This document shows, piece by piece, positions 12,159-22,595 of a DNA stretch of 64,000 nt. Source of the stretch: Diadema setosum (lineage: Eukaryota; Echinodermata; Echinoidea; Diadematoida; Diadematidae). Where the stretch lies: NCBI RefSeq assembly GCF_964275005.1, contig NC_092705.1, forward strand, positions 12,990,385 to 13,054,384, in the 5' to 3' direction. Position 1 is the first letter of the stretch. The number at the start of each line of letters is the position of its first letter. The notes under the pieces are model-generated. The model saw nothing but the letters and a program-made list of their open reading frames with translations, ran no database searches and was not told the DNA's origin. The position numbers and the translations under genes are program-made.

Positions 12159-13537
12159 ACACCACAAGGCTATGCATTTCATGGTTGTTTAATGTGGTAC
12201 ATAATCTATACTTCAGGCATTACGAATGTATTTCATTGTCTGTTTTTTTCACCCCATACTGTGCTAATGAATCAAAATGTGTTTAAATTTTACACATATA
12301 CCTATGAAGAAGAAATTAATGTGACATGCAGAGGGCTGAGTATCTTCACGTCGTGCGGAATAACAACGCAAAGTCTCTAAATTGAATATCATTATCGTTC
12401 CAGAATGATATAGTGTAACATCTTGAATGAGGACATAACATTGGTTCCGTTCTGCACTCGCATCAAGTCAACTAAAAAGCAATTCTGACACAGGGAAGGA
12501 TTTATCTGCAATTGATGCGCTCTTGTTCACTGTTTTGGCTTCAGTTCATTCCCCCGTTTATTCATGACCTTACAATGTCATCACAATTTTCGGTCAATTC
12601 CATAATCAAGTCGTTTCCAATCTGTTTCCTATCTATTTTATCAAACCTTATCATTTTTTATGCACATTATAAGGACCACATCTACAACACAGGGTTTCCT
12701 TTGGACACGAAATGAAAACATGACCAAAGCCAGACTATGTAATGTACATAAGTTATCTCAGGTTTAATGACACATTAAATGATTATCACGACTTTGTACG
12801 TATTCCTGAAAGAAAGTAATCTGTTGTTAAGAACCTCCTAATGATTGCAGAATTAACCTAGCTAATTTCTATACGAAGGTAATAATTTCAAACATTCGCA
12901 TTTGACTAAGCTTTGACGTGAACAGGACTTGTGACAAAATTGTAGCATTTAAATAGATAGAATTTACAGAATAAATAGAATTTCTACGCCAGTAGTCACC
13001 CTTCACTGATCTTGATTGTGATTTCATTACTTTATATTCTTTCGACAACAAGCAAAGACTTATGCGCCACATACACTCTTTATTAATACTGCGTAGCATA
13101 CATAAAAACATCCTTTATAAGGTCCAGAGTGCGAGAAAATACCAAATTACTATGATATGGTTGTAGCTATATCATTTTATAATATGTCATTTTGTCCACT
13201 TTTCTTTTATATCTTTAAAAGGCATGCAGCATTTCTGATATTGAATGACAATTTAATGTCCTTTTAGATACGTAAGAAAGTGATACGTAAGACCATGGCT
13301 CAAAGGTGTTCATCCCATCCGTCCTTGCTGGTGGCATTTCAAGGAGTATCGTATCCAGAGAACGCTTGTCTTTTTAACAAGGGACAGTGGCGTATAAAGC
13401 AATATCAACAAATCTTACAAAATATTGGGCAAATCAAATAATCAAATTCAATTTTTAAATCTAATTTCTTTTAGCTATAACAATGACAGTTTGTTATCTT
13501 TTGAATCTGCGAAAACACAAGATGTTCTCGCTTGTTT
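12159..13537. other. 3' flank of GPCR gene; no other gene seen
   Basis: No coding sequence recognised. On the minus strand an AATAAA lies at about 13079-13084, roughly 450 nt past the receptor stop codon, and an ATTAAA lies near 13250. Either could serve as its polyadenylation signal; neither is decisive. Confidence 0.4.
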
Positions 13538-14689
13538 CTAAGGCTTTCCAAGACAGCGGCCTAACGCCTCTCTTAGTCCACGCCGAAAATCCTTGTAGCG
13601 CAAAGCGTACACGATCGGGTTTACGCATATGTTCAGTGTTGCCAGAATCGTGGTGAAGATGTGCCAAGTGCTGCCAATGTAATTCGGAATCTTGCCGAAG
13701 TTGAACACCAAAAAGACGAACTGGTTAGGAGTCCAGCACACCAAATAGCTCAGATAAACTATGAGTAGTGTGATGGTAATATTTCTGCGCCGGACGTTGC
13801 CCTGGGCTTCCGACGGATTCGACGCCTGCGTCGGAATTCTGTCCCGGTCTTTCGCCACCGTAGATAACTCGGTGTTTTGAGCCACTGAACTCTCATCTCC
13901 ATTCTCACGGGATTCTTGCGGGGCAACTGATGATGTATTGGCTTCTATGGCAGCTTCTGTTACTCTGTTCAGGGAGCGCAGCTTGAAACTAATACAAATG
14001 AAACAGTAGCCCATGATTGACACAGGGATAAAATATTCCCAGAAGAAAACGACCACGCCGATCGCCGGGCCTGTTGAAATGTAGTTGCACTGACCGGAGT
14101 CGAAGTCGAACTGGACGAAGAGCATCACAGCCTGGAGGATCGGGGCGGTGAGCCATGATACTGCAGCCATCGTGTACATCGTCCGTCTCTTGAATTTGGT
14201 CATGTAGAGAATAGGATGCAGAACGGCGAGGTACCTCTCTAACGAGATGAGAGTTAGGTTGAAGGAGGAGATGGCAAACCCTGTGAAGTAGATGATTCGT
14301 GAGTCCCACAGGCGACAATAGAGTTCTGCAGCGAGGCCAGGAGTTGTAGGGGGAGCAGCGAACCATTGGAGGTGGACTGTGGCTGCGATTAGTAACACAG
14401 AAGTGATCAAGTCTGTGGAACATTGGTTGACAATTAGCCAGTTGGTATTATTCGTCTTGGATTGAAGTCGCAGCACGAAGAAGCATAGTCCGTTACCGAG
14501 GATGCCAACCACACCGATGCCGATCTGAAAGGACGCGACGACCAAGGGACCAACAGACGACGGTTCCTGGTTAGCAGTATCGTCTGCTGGAGACGGGGTT
14601 TCCATGCTTTCAAGAGACGACACACCGTACAGACTCAAAGACACAAAGGAAGGAGTGTAAAGACTTTGTTGGACATTGGTTGCAAACAT
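13538..14689 (-). CDS. Rhodopsin-class (class A) orphan GPCR, 383 aa, single exon
   Basis: Seven-transmembrane plasma-membrane receptor that should couple to G proteins; the ligand is unknown. Visible features: TM1 at about 48-73 with GN (65-66); TM2 84-108 with the conserved Asp 93; Cys 125 at the start of TM3, pairing with Cys 201 in the second extracellular loop; the TM3 end LERY (150-153) in place of DRY; Trp 179 and Pro 183 in TM4; Pro 222 in TM5; a polar third inner loop at 240-302; CWTP (318-321) in TM6; and NPIVY (357-361) in TM7, then a basic helix 8 and Cys 379, which might be palmitoylated. The length is normal for class A. I took the first Met; Met 29 is an alternative. A TATA box about 125 nt upstream supports an intronless gene. 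It is paralogous to 25082-26197 and to the broken copy at 38770-39903. Such lineage-specific receptors are known to be expanded in sea urchins; membership of that group is inference. Confidence 0.9.
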   Translation of the reverse strand: MFATNVQQSLYTPSFVSLSLYGVSSLESMETPSPADDTANQEPSSVGPLVVASFQIGIGVVGILGNGLCFFVLRLQSKTNNTNWLIVNQCSTDLITSVLLIAATVHLQWFAAPPTTPGLAAELYCRLWDSRIIYFTGFAISSFNLTLISLERYLAVLHPILYMTKFKRRTMYTMAAVSWLTAPILQAVMLFVQFDFDSGQCNYISTGPAIGVVVFFWEYFIPVSIMGYCFICISFKLRSLNRVTEAAIEANTSSVAPQESRENGDESSVAQNTELSTVAKDRDRIPTQASNPSEAQGNVRRRNITITLLIVYLSYLVCWTPNQFVFLVFNFGKIPNYIGSTWHIFTTILATLNICVNPIVYALRYKDFRRGLREALGRCLGKP

Positions 14690-14814
14690 GCGAGAAAGTG
14701 CTGAACATATCGATAGATGTTAAATTCAGATTATGTAGTTTGGTAACAGGGCGCTTCTCCCCCTCGCGCTAAAGATTTCGATCAGAATGCCACGGCTTGG
14801 ATGCTTGCGACTGA

Positions 14815-14821
14815 ATTTATA
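14815..14821 (-). promoter_or_regulatory. TATA box of the 383-aa GPCR gene
   Basis: TATAAAT on the minus strand, 126 nt upstream of the first ATG. Transcription would start about 25-30 nt downstream, near 14790, giving a 5' leader of roughly 100 nt with no need for an upstream exon. The motif is seen; its use is inferred. Confidence 0.45.
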
Positions 14822-16439
14822 TCGAAGGAGATGGAAATCGATCAAAATGCCAAAAACATTGACCATCAGCCATATTGCAGTACTTCCTAATGGTATTGCC
14901 CATTAAGTCTAAGAGTTATTAGTCATGAAACCGTAACCATGACAACAATCGCAGAGGGGTAAATATGCTCGGGCAATGTGTCTACAAATAAGACGGCGCG
15001 TCGAAGCAACTGATAGTTCATCAGGTATCACGACCGACAGCCGTTTGTTGATATACATGTATAATGTAACAGCCAAAAAGTTGAGACATATTCCATGATT
15101 GTATATATCATCAAGTAATATTTGAATGAAATTTTCCGAATGAAATTAGATTTGCAAGAAGGCCGCTTGATCCGTATATGGTTTATCACGGGGAATGATA
15201 TGAATATATGAGTACTTGGAAATTTGCAAGTATGTGCGTTGGTTTTTGTTTTTTTTTTTCTTGTGCGCAAACACACAACACATACATGCACGCACACAAC
15301 CAATAGATTTGAGGTGCTTAATAGACACAGTTCCAGCTGAGTTTTGTACCCAAATATTATGTCCGTTCGTGCGTAATTGCAAACCTATGTTCACGCTATG
15401 TCTGTATGTGTTCGTGCGTACGTTATCATGGCTGTTACGTAAATGTTGGCAACACGGGATTACACGTAGTGCGGGGGCAGCTTGTTAGGGAAAGTAGGGC
15501 CCGTTTATTTGTATCAATGATAAACTTAACGAATATCTTCAAGGAGAAATGATGATGAAACTGGAGCCGTCCGAATGTCATCCTTTCTTGCATGCCGTGA
15601 TGTAGAAACAGCTGTTGTACTTGAAACTTCGATTTGTTTAATGTAATTATTAACTTGCAAAAAGTCAAAATTTGAATTGATACTGAATTGACTATTGAAT
15701 AATTGGGTGAGCATAATTTTAGGTTAAAAATTCAGTGAAACAGAAAACTCAAAGTTGACAGCATGGATAGTTTTTCTGAGTTTGTTTGTGTGGTCGTAAA
15801 TCAGCATGATTTCTTTTTTCAGAGAATACACGGTATTTTGCATTTAAAAATGGGCATCACTGCAAAGTGACCACTTCTTTTTTGTATGCCCTGGAAATTA
15901 TTCTCTTGGCAAAGTACCAGAGATGCTGGACGATCTTTATTTTATCTTTTTTTTTTTTTGGTTTTTTTTTGTTTGTTTTTTTGAGAGTCGCTAATGGTCA
16001 CCTTTAAAATTTAAGTAAGTACAGATTAAAATCATTTAACTTTCATATGAGACATTATTCATTCTATGAATTGTCACGTTTTACAGCCATAAAGGCTCTG
16101 TAGTATTTCGTTGAAATCTTTTGTTCAGATTCTTTTTGTATCTATTTTGATCTTGATTTTTTTTAATTATATTTCCATCAGTGTGTGTGTATGTGGGGGG
16201 GGGGGTGGACACACAGTTCTACCCTCACAAGATCACAATCATGTCAACTCATATGCCACTTTTTAGTCACGGCTTCGCGTCTCCATCTACTCCGTACTTT
16301 TTTCTCTCTTTGCATCTTTCTAAATCTGTGCAACCGAACAGCCATTTATCTGTCTCCTCGTTTAGTCGTTTTGACTACCAGTCTACGATTTCAATCTCTT
16401 TTGTAAGCTCTCCTTGAATCCTCTATCTTAACATCTTTA
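14822..16439. other. GPCR upstream region; no other gene seen
   Basis: Promoter-side flank of the receptor. No further exon or bounded transposon recognised. T-rich tracts occur at about 15949-15980. Confidence 0.45.
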
Positions 16440-16951
16440 ATTCTCCTTCTCTCTCCATCTGCATGTTTCTCTCAATGTACTCTCTCTCTCTCTATATATA
16501 TATATTTTTTTTTCTACTTCACTATCACTCTCGATATGCCACTCTTTCTATCAAATTTCCTTCACTCAATCCCATTTGATTTTCATAGAATTATCTTACT
16601 ATCTTTCCCTTTCTGTCTCACAATCTCTTCCCCTCCCTACATCTCCTGTCTAAAATTGTCTCTATGATTATATTCCCCTCTCAATGTTCTTCTCTCTCTT
16701 CTCTCAACTTTCGTTTTTCCTAATAAATCTGTTTCTCGGTCTCTTTCCATCCAATTTTTTTTTTTGCCCATCTCTTCCACCTTCCCTCCATCTCTAACTC
16801 TCTCACAATTTATCTATCTCTCTCTCCCTCTGTTTCTCCCTCTCAATCACTCTCTCTCTCTCTCTCTTTGTGTGTTTGTGTGTGTCCGTGTGTTCGTGTG
16901 TGTGTGTGTGTGTGTGTGTGGGTGTGCGTGTGTGTGTGTGTGTGTGTGTGT

Positions 16952-16995
<44 letters not shown>
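16440..16995. repeat. Polypyrimidine tract followed by (TG)n array
   Basis: From about 16440 to 16866 the plus strand is a degenerate CT-rich tract with several (TC)n runs. From about 16867 to 16995 it becomes an imperfect (TG)n array with GC and AG interruptions. Cys-Val frames across it are artefacts. It may be capable of triplex or Z-form structure. Confidence 0.9.
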
Positions 16996-16996
<1 letters not shown>

Positions 16997-18159
16997 CCTG
17001 AGTTGGCCTCCTTCCATCTTTACTCTCATGAAAGCCACAATTCTTTCATATCGAGCTACAATGTGAACCTAGAATCTTCTGTTCTGATTCGGGGGAAAAG
17101 CGCGTGCGGGTTATTGGTACAATAGAGACCACATCTAATGACTCGCATTCCTTTCTTTGCATTTTTTTTTTCCTTCTTCTTTCTTGATGTGTTCGCCTCC
17201 AGGAAAATCACAGCAGATCAGCTTTCAATAATTTGACATTTAAGCAATTCAAGACGAATCACGAGGCTTACATTTTCTTGAGCTGATACTGTTGCGGTTA
17301 CTAATGGCAGCACGATTTGACATCATTTGATATTGTAGAGAAATTCTTTTAGAACGACAGGAGACATTTTAGTGACTACAAATGTCAAATTCAATGATCA
17401 GATGATAGAGCAATTAGCTTTCAATACTTCATGTATGGATTTATTGTAAGAAAAGTGAAATGTGCTACAGTGTGCTGTCGAATCGATACAAGTGCATTTT
17501 GAAATTGATGGTGATCGAGCCTGACAATGAAAAGGCTTGATTTGATTTGATATGATTTGACAAGATTATTTCTACTAAGAATAGACACAACTTCTAAACA
17601 CGTCAATCATGGCAGGTTGCATGAAGAAGAAACGAGGAAAAAAAAATCAAAGCAAAGCAATGATTACAATATTATTCAACAAATTTAACATTACCTCAGT
17701 ATAAACAGGAAGCAGATAATTTCATAGAATAGACAGAGTTAGGTAGAGAACAAAGAAAAAAGTAGGGATGAATGAGACAATAAGAGGGTATACCGAAGTT
17801 TAAAGGGGGAGGGGGAGAAAAGAAATTCCCCTGCTCAATGACAGAGTTGTCTTTATGGTCTCTATTTCAGTATGACTGAAACGTTTTATGAACAGTTGAC
17901 CAGCAAATGATTGTAACACGCTTAATATACAAAAACTCGTCACTGCAAATGGGCATTTTTGTGTATGACTCTGCAAGTGTGTCTACGTAAGTGCGACTGC
18001 GTGTATGTGCGTGAATATGCGTATCATTATGTCAAAAGATGCTTTTTAGATACTCCATAATGTACCTTGAAATACGACTTTCCTGAGCAATATTTTCAGT
18101 GGTGCCCCATTTTTTTTTTGTAAATTGAATCTTAATTTCATTTTCTATCTTATGACACT

Positions 18160-18160
<1 letters not shown>
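16996..18160. other. No gene seen
   Basis: No exon or bounded repeat. A short TGATT-rich run lies at about 17530-17560. Confidence 0.45.

Positions 18161-18161
<1 letters not shown>

Positions 18162-18204
<43 letters not shown>
18162..18204. repeat. (CA)n microsatellite
   Basis: Pure CA dinucleotide run. Confidence 0.95.
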
Positions 18205-18205
<1 letters not shown>

Positions 18206-19469
18206 CACATCCTATGAAATTTCGATATACTGGTATTCAAGCATGCAGAATATTAGGTACTCTAACAGTTCTGCTTTTTCATGTTAGATGAATTACATAT
18301 TTTATAAGTAAGGCCATCATTCAATAAAGAACATTCAATCTTTTCAATGATACTGCACTCGTGACATAACAGGAAATGTTACTGTAGAGTTTAAATGATT
18401 GTTGTCTACTCTGTTCAAACTACATTGTATTGTTTATATCATTTGTAAAACTAAAGGAAGTGAGATTTATATCATGAAACTGTGGATAAACGGCAATAAA
18501 TTTGAACTTTGAACAGGAATTTCTTTTTGTTATCACAATTTTATAACATTTTATATGTGCTTATCTCATTCGTTTATTCAACAGCTTCAATCTGAAAGAT
18601 CTCCAGCGGATGAAAATGGATAGATCTCTGTTAGCATGCATACACATTCTCGATGTATTTACTTTAATGTATATTTTTCATCCACGTTATATATTTGTAT
18701 ACTAGTTATGATGTCTGAGTATTATACATGTATATACACGCGTTTTCAATACCACACGCTTCTCGATGTTACTAATAAGTGTGTGAATCCATGTTTGTAA
18801 GGGAACATGATGTAATGCCAACGTGCATCGCTGCTTTACGCATATCCCATATCACATTAGCATTTTTTTTACATCATTCTAATTGATGTTTAAGCTTTTG
18901 TACCATTTCACAATCACTTGCTAAATCACGGTAGAAAATGCGCTGATTTTTTTCTTTCCATATGCCGGGAAAGAAATGCCATTAAGCGAATAAGGACAAT
19001 TCAATCATTTACCCGTCGACATTCTCACTCAAATTGTGCGAGTAAAAAGGAATGGAGGCAATTTCACTAATTTACCTGTCGATGCTGGCGGGATAAATGA
19101 GTATATGGAGATTTTTTTTTCCCCGAGTTCTCAGATCTCGATGAAATGTTACTTAACTGTCGCGTTATATACCTTCTTATTATTCCTTCTCATAACAAAC
19201 ATAAATAGATTAAGAGGAAATGAGTGCAAATTTAAATTGGTGCTCTCCATTGTTCTTGTGGTTTCACGAAACGCTTACATCACAAGTGATGGGATAAAAA
19301 GAATACTACTGCTGAAGAATTGCTGTCCATACCCACTACAACATTCTCGAAATCGAAGGGTGCGTTCTATATTCTTTCCGACAAAAAAAAAAGAAGAAGT
19401 TGATCCAAGTGCAAATGCAATTTTTCGTATTTGCCTGAGGTATTTTCACTCTAAATTCCTTAGATTTAA
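18205..19469. other. No gene seen; possible retroposon 3' end near 18515
   Basis: The plus strand reads GCAATAAATTTGAACTTTGAA at about 18493-18513, which resembles LINE 3' ends elsewhere in the window (AATAAA plus TTGAA-type repeats). No reverse transcriptase segment is present. An open frame at 19036-19473 shows no recognisable domain and I do not call it a gene. Confidence 0.35.
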
Positions 19470-19596
19470 ATAGATTGTAGTCAGGGACCAATCCAAACGT
19501 TGGATCGAAGTTTTCAATCTAAAAGAGTTAGAATTTAATCTTATTCGATTGAAACTTTCAATCCCATTTTGGATTGGTCACTAACTACAATCTATT
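19470..19596. repeat. Short palindromic MITE (about 127 bp)
   Basis: The left end TAGATTGTAGTCAGGGACC is mirrored by the reverse complement of GGTCACTAACTACAATCTA on the right, and the inner parts (AATCCAAA, ATTGAAA) also pair. The whole can form one long hairpin. No coding capacity and no second copy noticed. Confidence 0.7.
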
Positions 19597-19781
19597 AGAT
19601 TGACTTTCAATCCACAGAATTTGGAGAGTTACCATTTAATCTAAACGCTCTTCGTTCTATTGATGATATTGTGTTTTTGTGGATTTTCCTGGAAGTGTGT
19701 GTGTGAGAGAGATGGGAGGGGGGCGGTTAGGGGCCCAGAAAAAAAACCCCAAACCTTTAGATTATAGATAGATAGATTTAA

Positions 19782-19783
<2 letters not shown>

Positions 19784-19823
<40 letters not shown>
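19784..19823. repeat. (TA)n microsatellite
   Basis: Pure TA run just left of an F2 foldback copy. Confidence 0.95.
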
Positions 19824-19827
<4 letters not shown>

Positions 19828-19850
19828 CAGGCCTATAAAATACGTACAGG

Positions 19851-20170
19851 TAGGTCTTATATTTTTGGTTGAGATGAAGGGTTCATATTTAACTTTTTGC
19901 CAGATAATTAGAAAATATTAATAAAATATGAAAGAGCATAAGATTCTAACAGGAATTCAAAGTTTATTGATGAAAATTTGAAATGGCTGAGATATCCAAA
20001 AACAAAACAAAACAAAATCAAAACAAAGTCGTCCCCATAAAAAGATAAATCCAACTTTTTATTAGGACCTCTTTGTTTTTGGATAATCTCAGTCATTCGA
20101 AAACTAATTTTCGTCAAGTAAACTTTGACATACTCTTTGCTTGCTTTAAAAATTGACGTAAATTGAATAA
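19851..20170 (+). repeat. Foldback MITE family F2, copy a (ends eroded)
   Basis: Shared with the other F2 copies: TTTTTGGTTGAGATG, AACTTTTTGCCAGATAATTAG, AAATATGAAAGAGCAT, GAATTCAAAG, GATGAAAATTTGAAATGGCT and GAGATATCCAAA. The mirrored right arm is visible up to TTTTCGTCAAGTAAAC and then fades. The terminal AAGGGATGG/CCATCCCTT is not preserved, so this is probably the oldest of the four copies. Confidence 0.7.
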
Positions 20171-20564
20171 TAATTGTAATAAGTATATTCATTGCACCTT
20201 ATATTTTTGAAGTGTGATAAGGTATTGATTTCATTTATAATTTGGACGTAGGGCTAGTAACGGACTTTTGATTTACAGCATTTTGGAGTATTCCCTTAAT
20301 ATTCTGTCATAATGAATCCTAACTAATCCGGATAAGTTAAAAGTAAGTCTGATAAAAAAGAGTAAAATCTTATAAACGTAACATTTAAAATTCCATCATA
20401 ATTGGGTAAGAATTAAGGAAGTTATGAAATTGTAAAGGTCGTTAATTTTCACAAAACAATAATTATTGAACGATCAGTATAAATATGCCAATGAGTGAGT
20501 TTGAGACATAAGATGCCATATAGTTTGTACACAAAATCATAAAACTTCCTAATTTTTCCTTCTT

Positions 20565-20593
20565 GTGTGCGCGCGCGCGCGTGTGTATGTGTG
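20565..20593. repeat. Alternating purine-pyrimidine run with (GC)n
   Basis: GTGTGC followed by (GC)6 and GTGTGTATGTGTG, a classic potential Z-DNA segment about 130 bp left of the F1 element. Confidence 0.8.
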
Positions 20594-20724
20594 TTCTAAC
20601 GCAATGATTTCAAATTTCATTTCATTTCATGTCCATTTTCTGTTTGCGTTGATAATATCTTACTGATCATTATTTTTGCCGTTAATATTCAAGTTAGGAG
20701 TAATAACATTGTTGTGCATCTTAA

Positions 20725-21294
20725 GGGACAAGTCCACCTTCATAGACATGTGGGTTGAGTGAATGCAGCAATATTATACAGTAGAACACATCAGTAAGAG
20801 TTTGAGGAAAATCGGACAATCCGTTCAAAAGTTATGAACTTTTGAAGTTTCTGCTCAGTCACGGCTGGATGAGAAGACTACTATAGTTTGTGATGTCAAA
20901 TGTGTACAACGTTATAAAGAAAGAATAAAGAAAATTCAACATATTTCCATTTTTCTCCCATAACAAAAGAACACTCGACTTCTCTCTTTCAGAAGGCAGG
21001 GGGAATAATATTCCATTAACATACGTCAGTAACAAGTCGAAGAAATTTGCACTTTATTTGAAAAGTAAAGTTTTGTGAAATTCTCTTTTTATTTTCCTTA
21101 TATCGTTGTACCGTGTACGCATGTGACATCATACACTGTAGTAGTCTTCTTATCCAGCAGTGACAGCGCAGATACTTTAAAAATTTATAAGTTTTGAACG
21201 GATTGTCCGATTTTCTTCAAAATTTCACTGATGTGTTCTACTAATATTACTGCATTTTCTTAATCCAAATCTATATGAAGGCGGACTTGTCATT
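20725..21294 (+). repeat. Foldback MITE family F1, complete copy B (570 bp)
   Basis: The two halves are reverse complements over about 230 bp each. The left end reads GGGACAAGTCCACCTTCATA and the right end is the complement of AATGACAAGTCCGCCTTCATA. Further mirrored blocks include TAGAACACATCAGT, GAAAATCGGACAATCCGTTC, AAAGTTATGAA and AAGACTACTA. TTAA stands at both edges (20721-20724, 21295-21298), consistent with a TTAA target duplication. It has no protein-coding capacity and must have moved with a transposase supplied elsewhere. The single-stranded or RNA form would fold into a very long hairpin. Confidence 0.85.
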
Positions 21295-21355
21295 TTAATA
21301 GCAGATTTATTGAATTTTCGTCATTTTTTAAAAAACAGTTAATGAAAATGTGTGA

Positions 21356-22595
21356 GAGGGTGACATAGATAACTCATTTGCATAATAGTTTGGGGCAACA
21401 CGCATCAGAATTTATTAGAAAGAGTGTCCCATTTGCAAAAGAAAGCTCTCCGCGTTATCGGTTATTCCCCTGTACTTTCTCATACAAATATGTTGTTTGC
21501 CTCTAACAAGCTCTTAAAAATTACAGATTTGTTTTTTGTCTAATTTAGGGCAATTTATATACAAGTATAGCAATAATTTGCTTCCGTCTATTTTTGATTC
21601 TATGTTCCTCAAAATCAATCATTTCATGAATATCCCACCAGGCGTTCCAATGAATTTCATTTACCTCTTTTAAGAACGATTTTCACTAAAACCACACTTA
21701 TCTATGTAGGCCCAAATTATTGAAATTCTTTGAATCATGACATAAAAAACGCTCCATCAATATATTATTCTTTCAAGAGGAGACTGAAGTCCTTTTTATT
21801 GCAATCGTATCACTCTACAGTACTGAACTAGCCATTTGGTCTTCTTTCTTACATACTGACCTGCTCACTTTGTCCCCTCTTCGAAGAATTAATGGTATTT
21901 TTTTCCTGGATGTTTGCTGTCATCTATGCCATTTCGCCCAAAGCGTCTAGGAGTTGAATTTCCGTATGTTGCTCCTGTTCATACGTCCCTCTATTTCCTT
22001 GTCTTTTTTTTTTCAGGCGTTAAAATATTACTTTTCCCCCACAACTGTCATCTGTTTCTCTTGGCATGCTTCTGCCGAAGATTGCCGTCTCCGTTGTGCG
22101 TTTTTGTCTGCTATTTTGTCTTCTGTTTGTCAGTCTTGTCCATCCCGTTTTGTCCCGTACAGCCTTTTCTTCAGTAGTTGTTTTGTTGTCTAGTCTTGTT
22201 TCATGTTTGTTCGCGTCTATGAAAGTGTGTTTATCTGTTAATCTAATTTTCAATGGGCTTCCAGACTTCTTCCTTTTTTTTTGTATTTACGATGCTTCAA
22301 TTTATCTTTCCATCGATGTTCTTTTCCAGAGGGGCCCACATTCTACAAGCTCTGTGTTTTTAGTGGGTCCCTCCATTTTTCGCACTTTAAGCAACGGTAT
22401 ATACATGTACTTCACTTCGATCACTTCTGTTTCTTTTTTTTTTTACTATACAAGGTATAATTACTATAGGTCCTCTATTGTTGTACAGTCTTTTCATTTC
22501 TCAATGTTCTGTTTACCTTATTCTCTGTTATCAAAGGAAGTGAAACGTATATGTTTTGTCGAAAAATGAAATAAACTTTGAAATTGAAATTGAAA
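21356..22595 (+). mobile_element. 5'-truncated CR1/L2-like LINE, 3' end
   Basis: The plus-strand translation shows the C-terminal part of a CR1/Jockey-group reverse transcriptase: WGNTHQNLLERV, LQKKALRVIGYSP, LSHTNMLFASNKLLKITDLF, then after two stops YPTRRSNEFHLPLLRTIF, TLIYVGPNYWNSLN with a stop in place of the first W-like position, DIKNAPS and RRLKSFLL. The coding part ends near 21830. The rest is 3' untranslated sequence, ending in AATAAACTTTG and a TTGAAA-type repeat at 22570-22595. It is broken by several in-frame stops and starts abruptly about 60 bp after the F1 element, so it is 5' truncated and inactive. Confidence 0.8.

Noticed and set aside
13989-14625. Other minus-strand frames of 144 and 63 codons
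   Set aside because: Alternate-frame shadows of the 383-aa receptor gene.
19036-19473. 145-codon plus-strand frame
   Set aside because: No domain, no codon bias, low complexity near its end; most likely chance.
22066-22569. 167-codon hydrophobic plus-strand frame
   Set aside because: Falls in the 3' untranslated part of the LINE at 21356-22595; T-rich composition gives a chance Phe/Leu/Val-rich frame.
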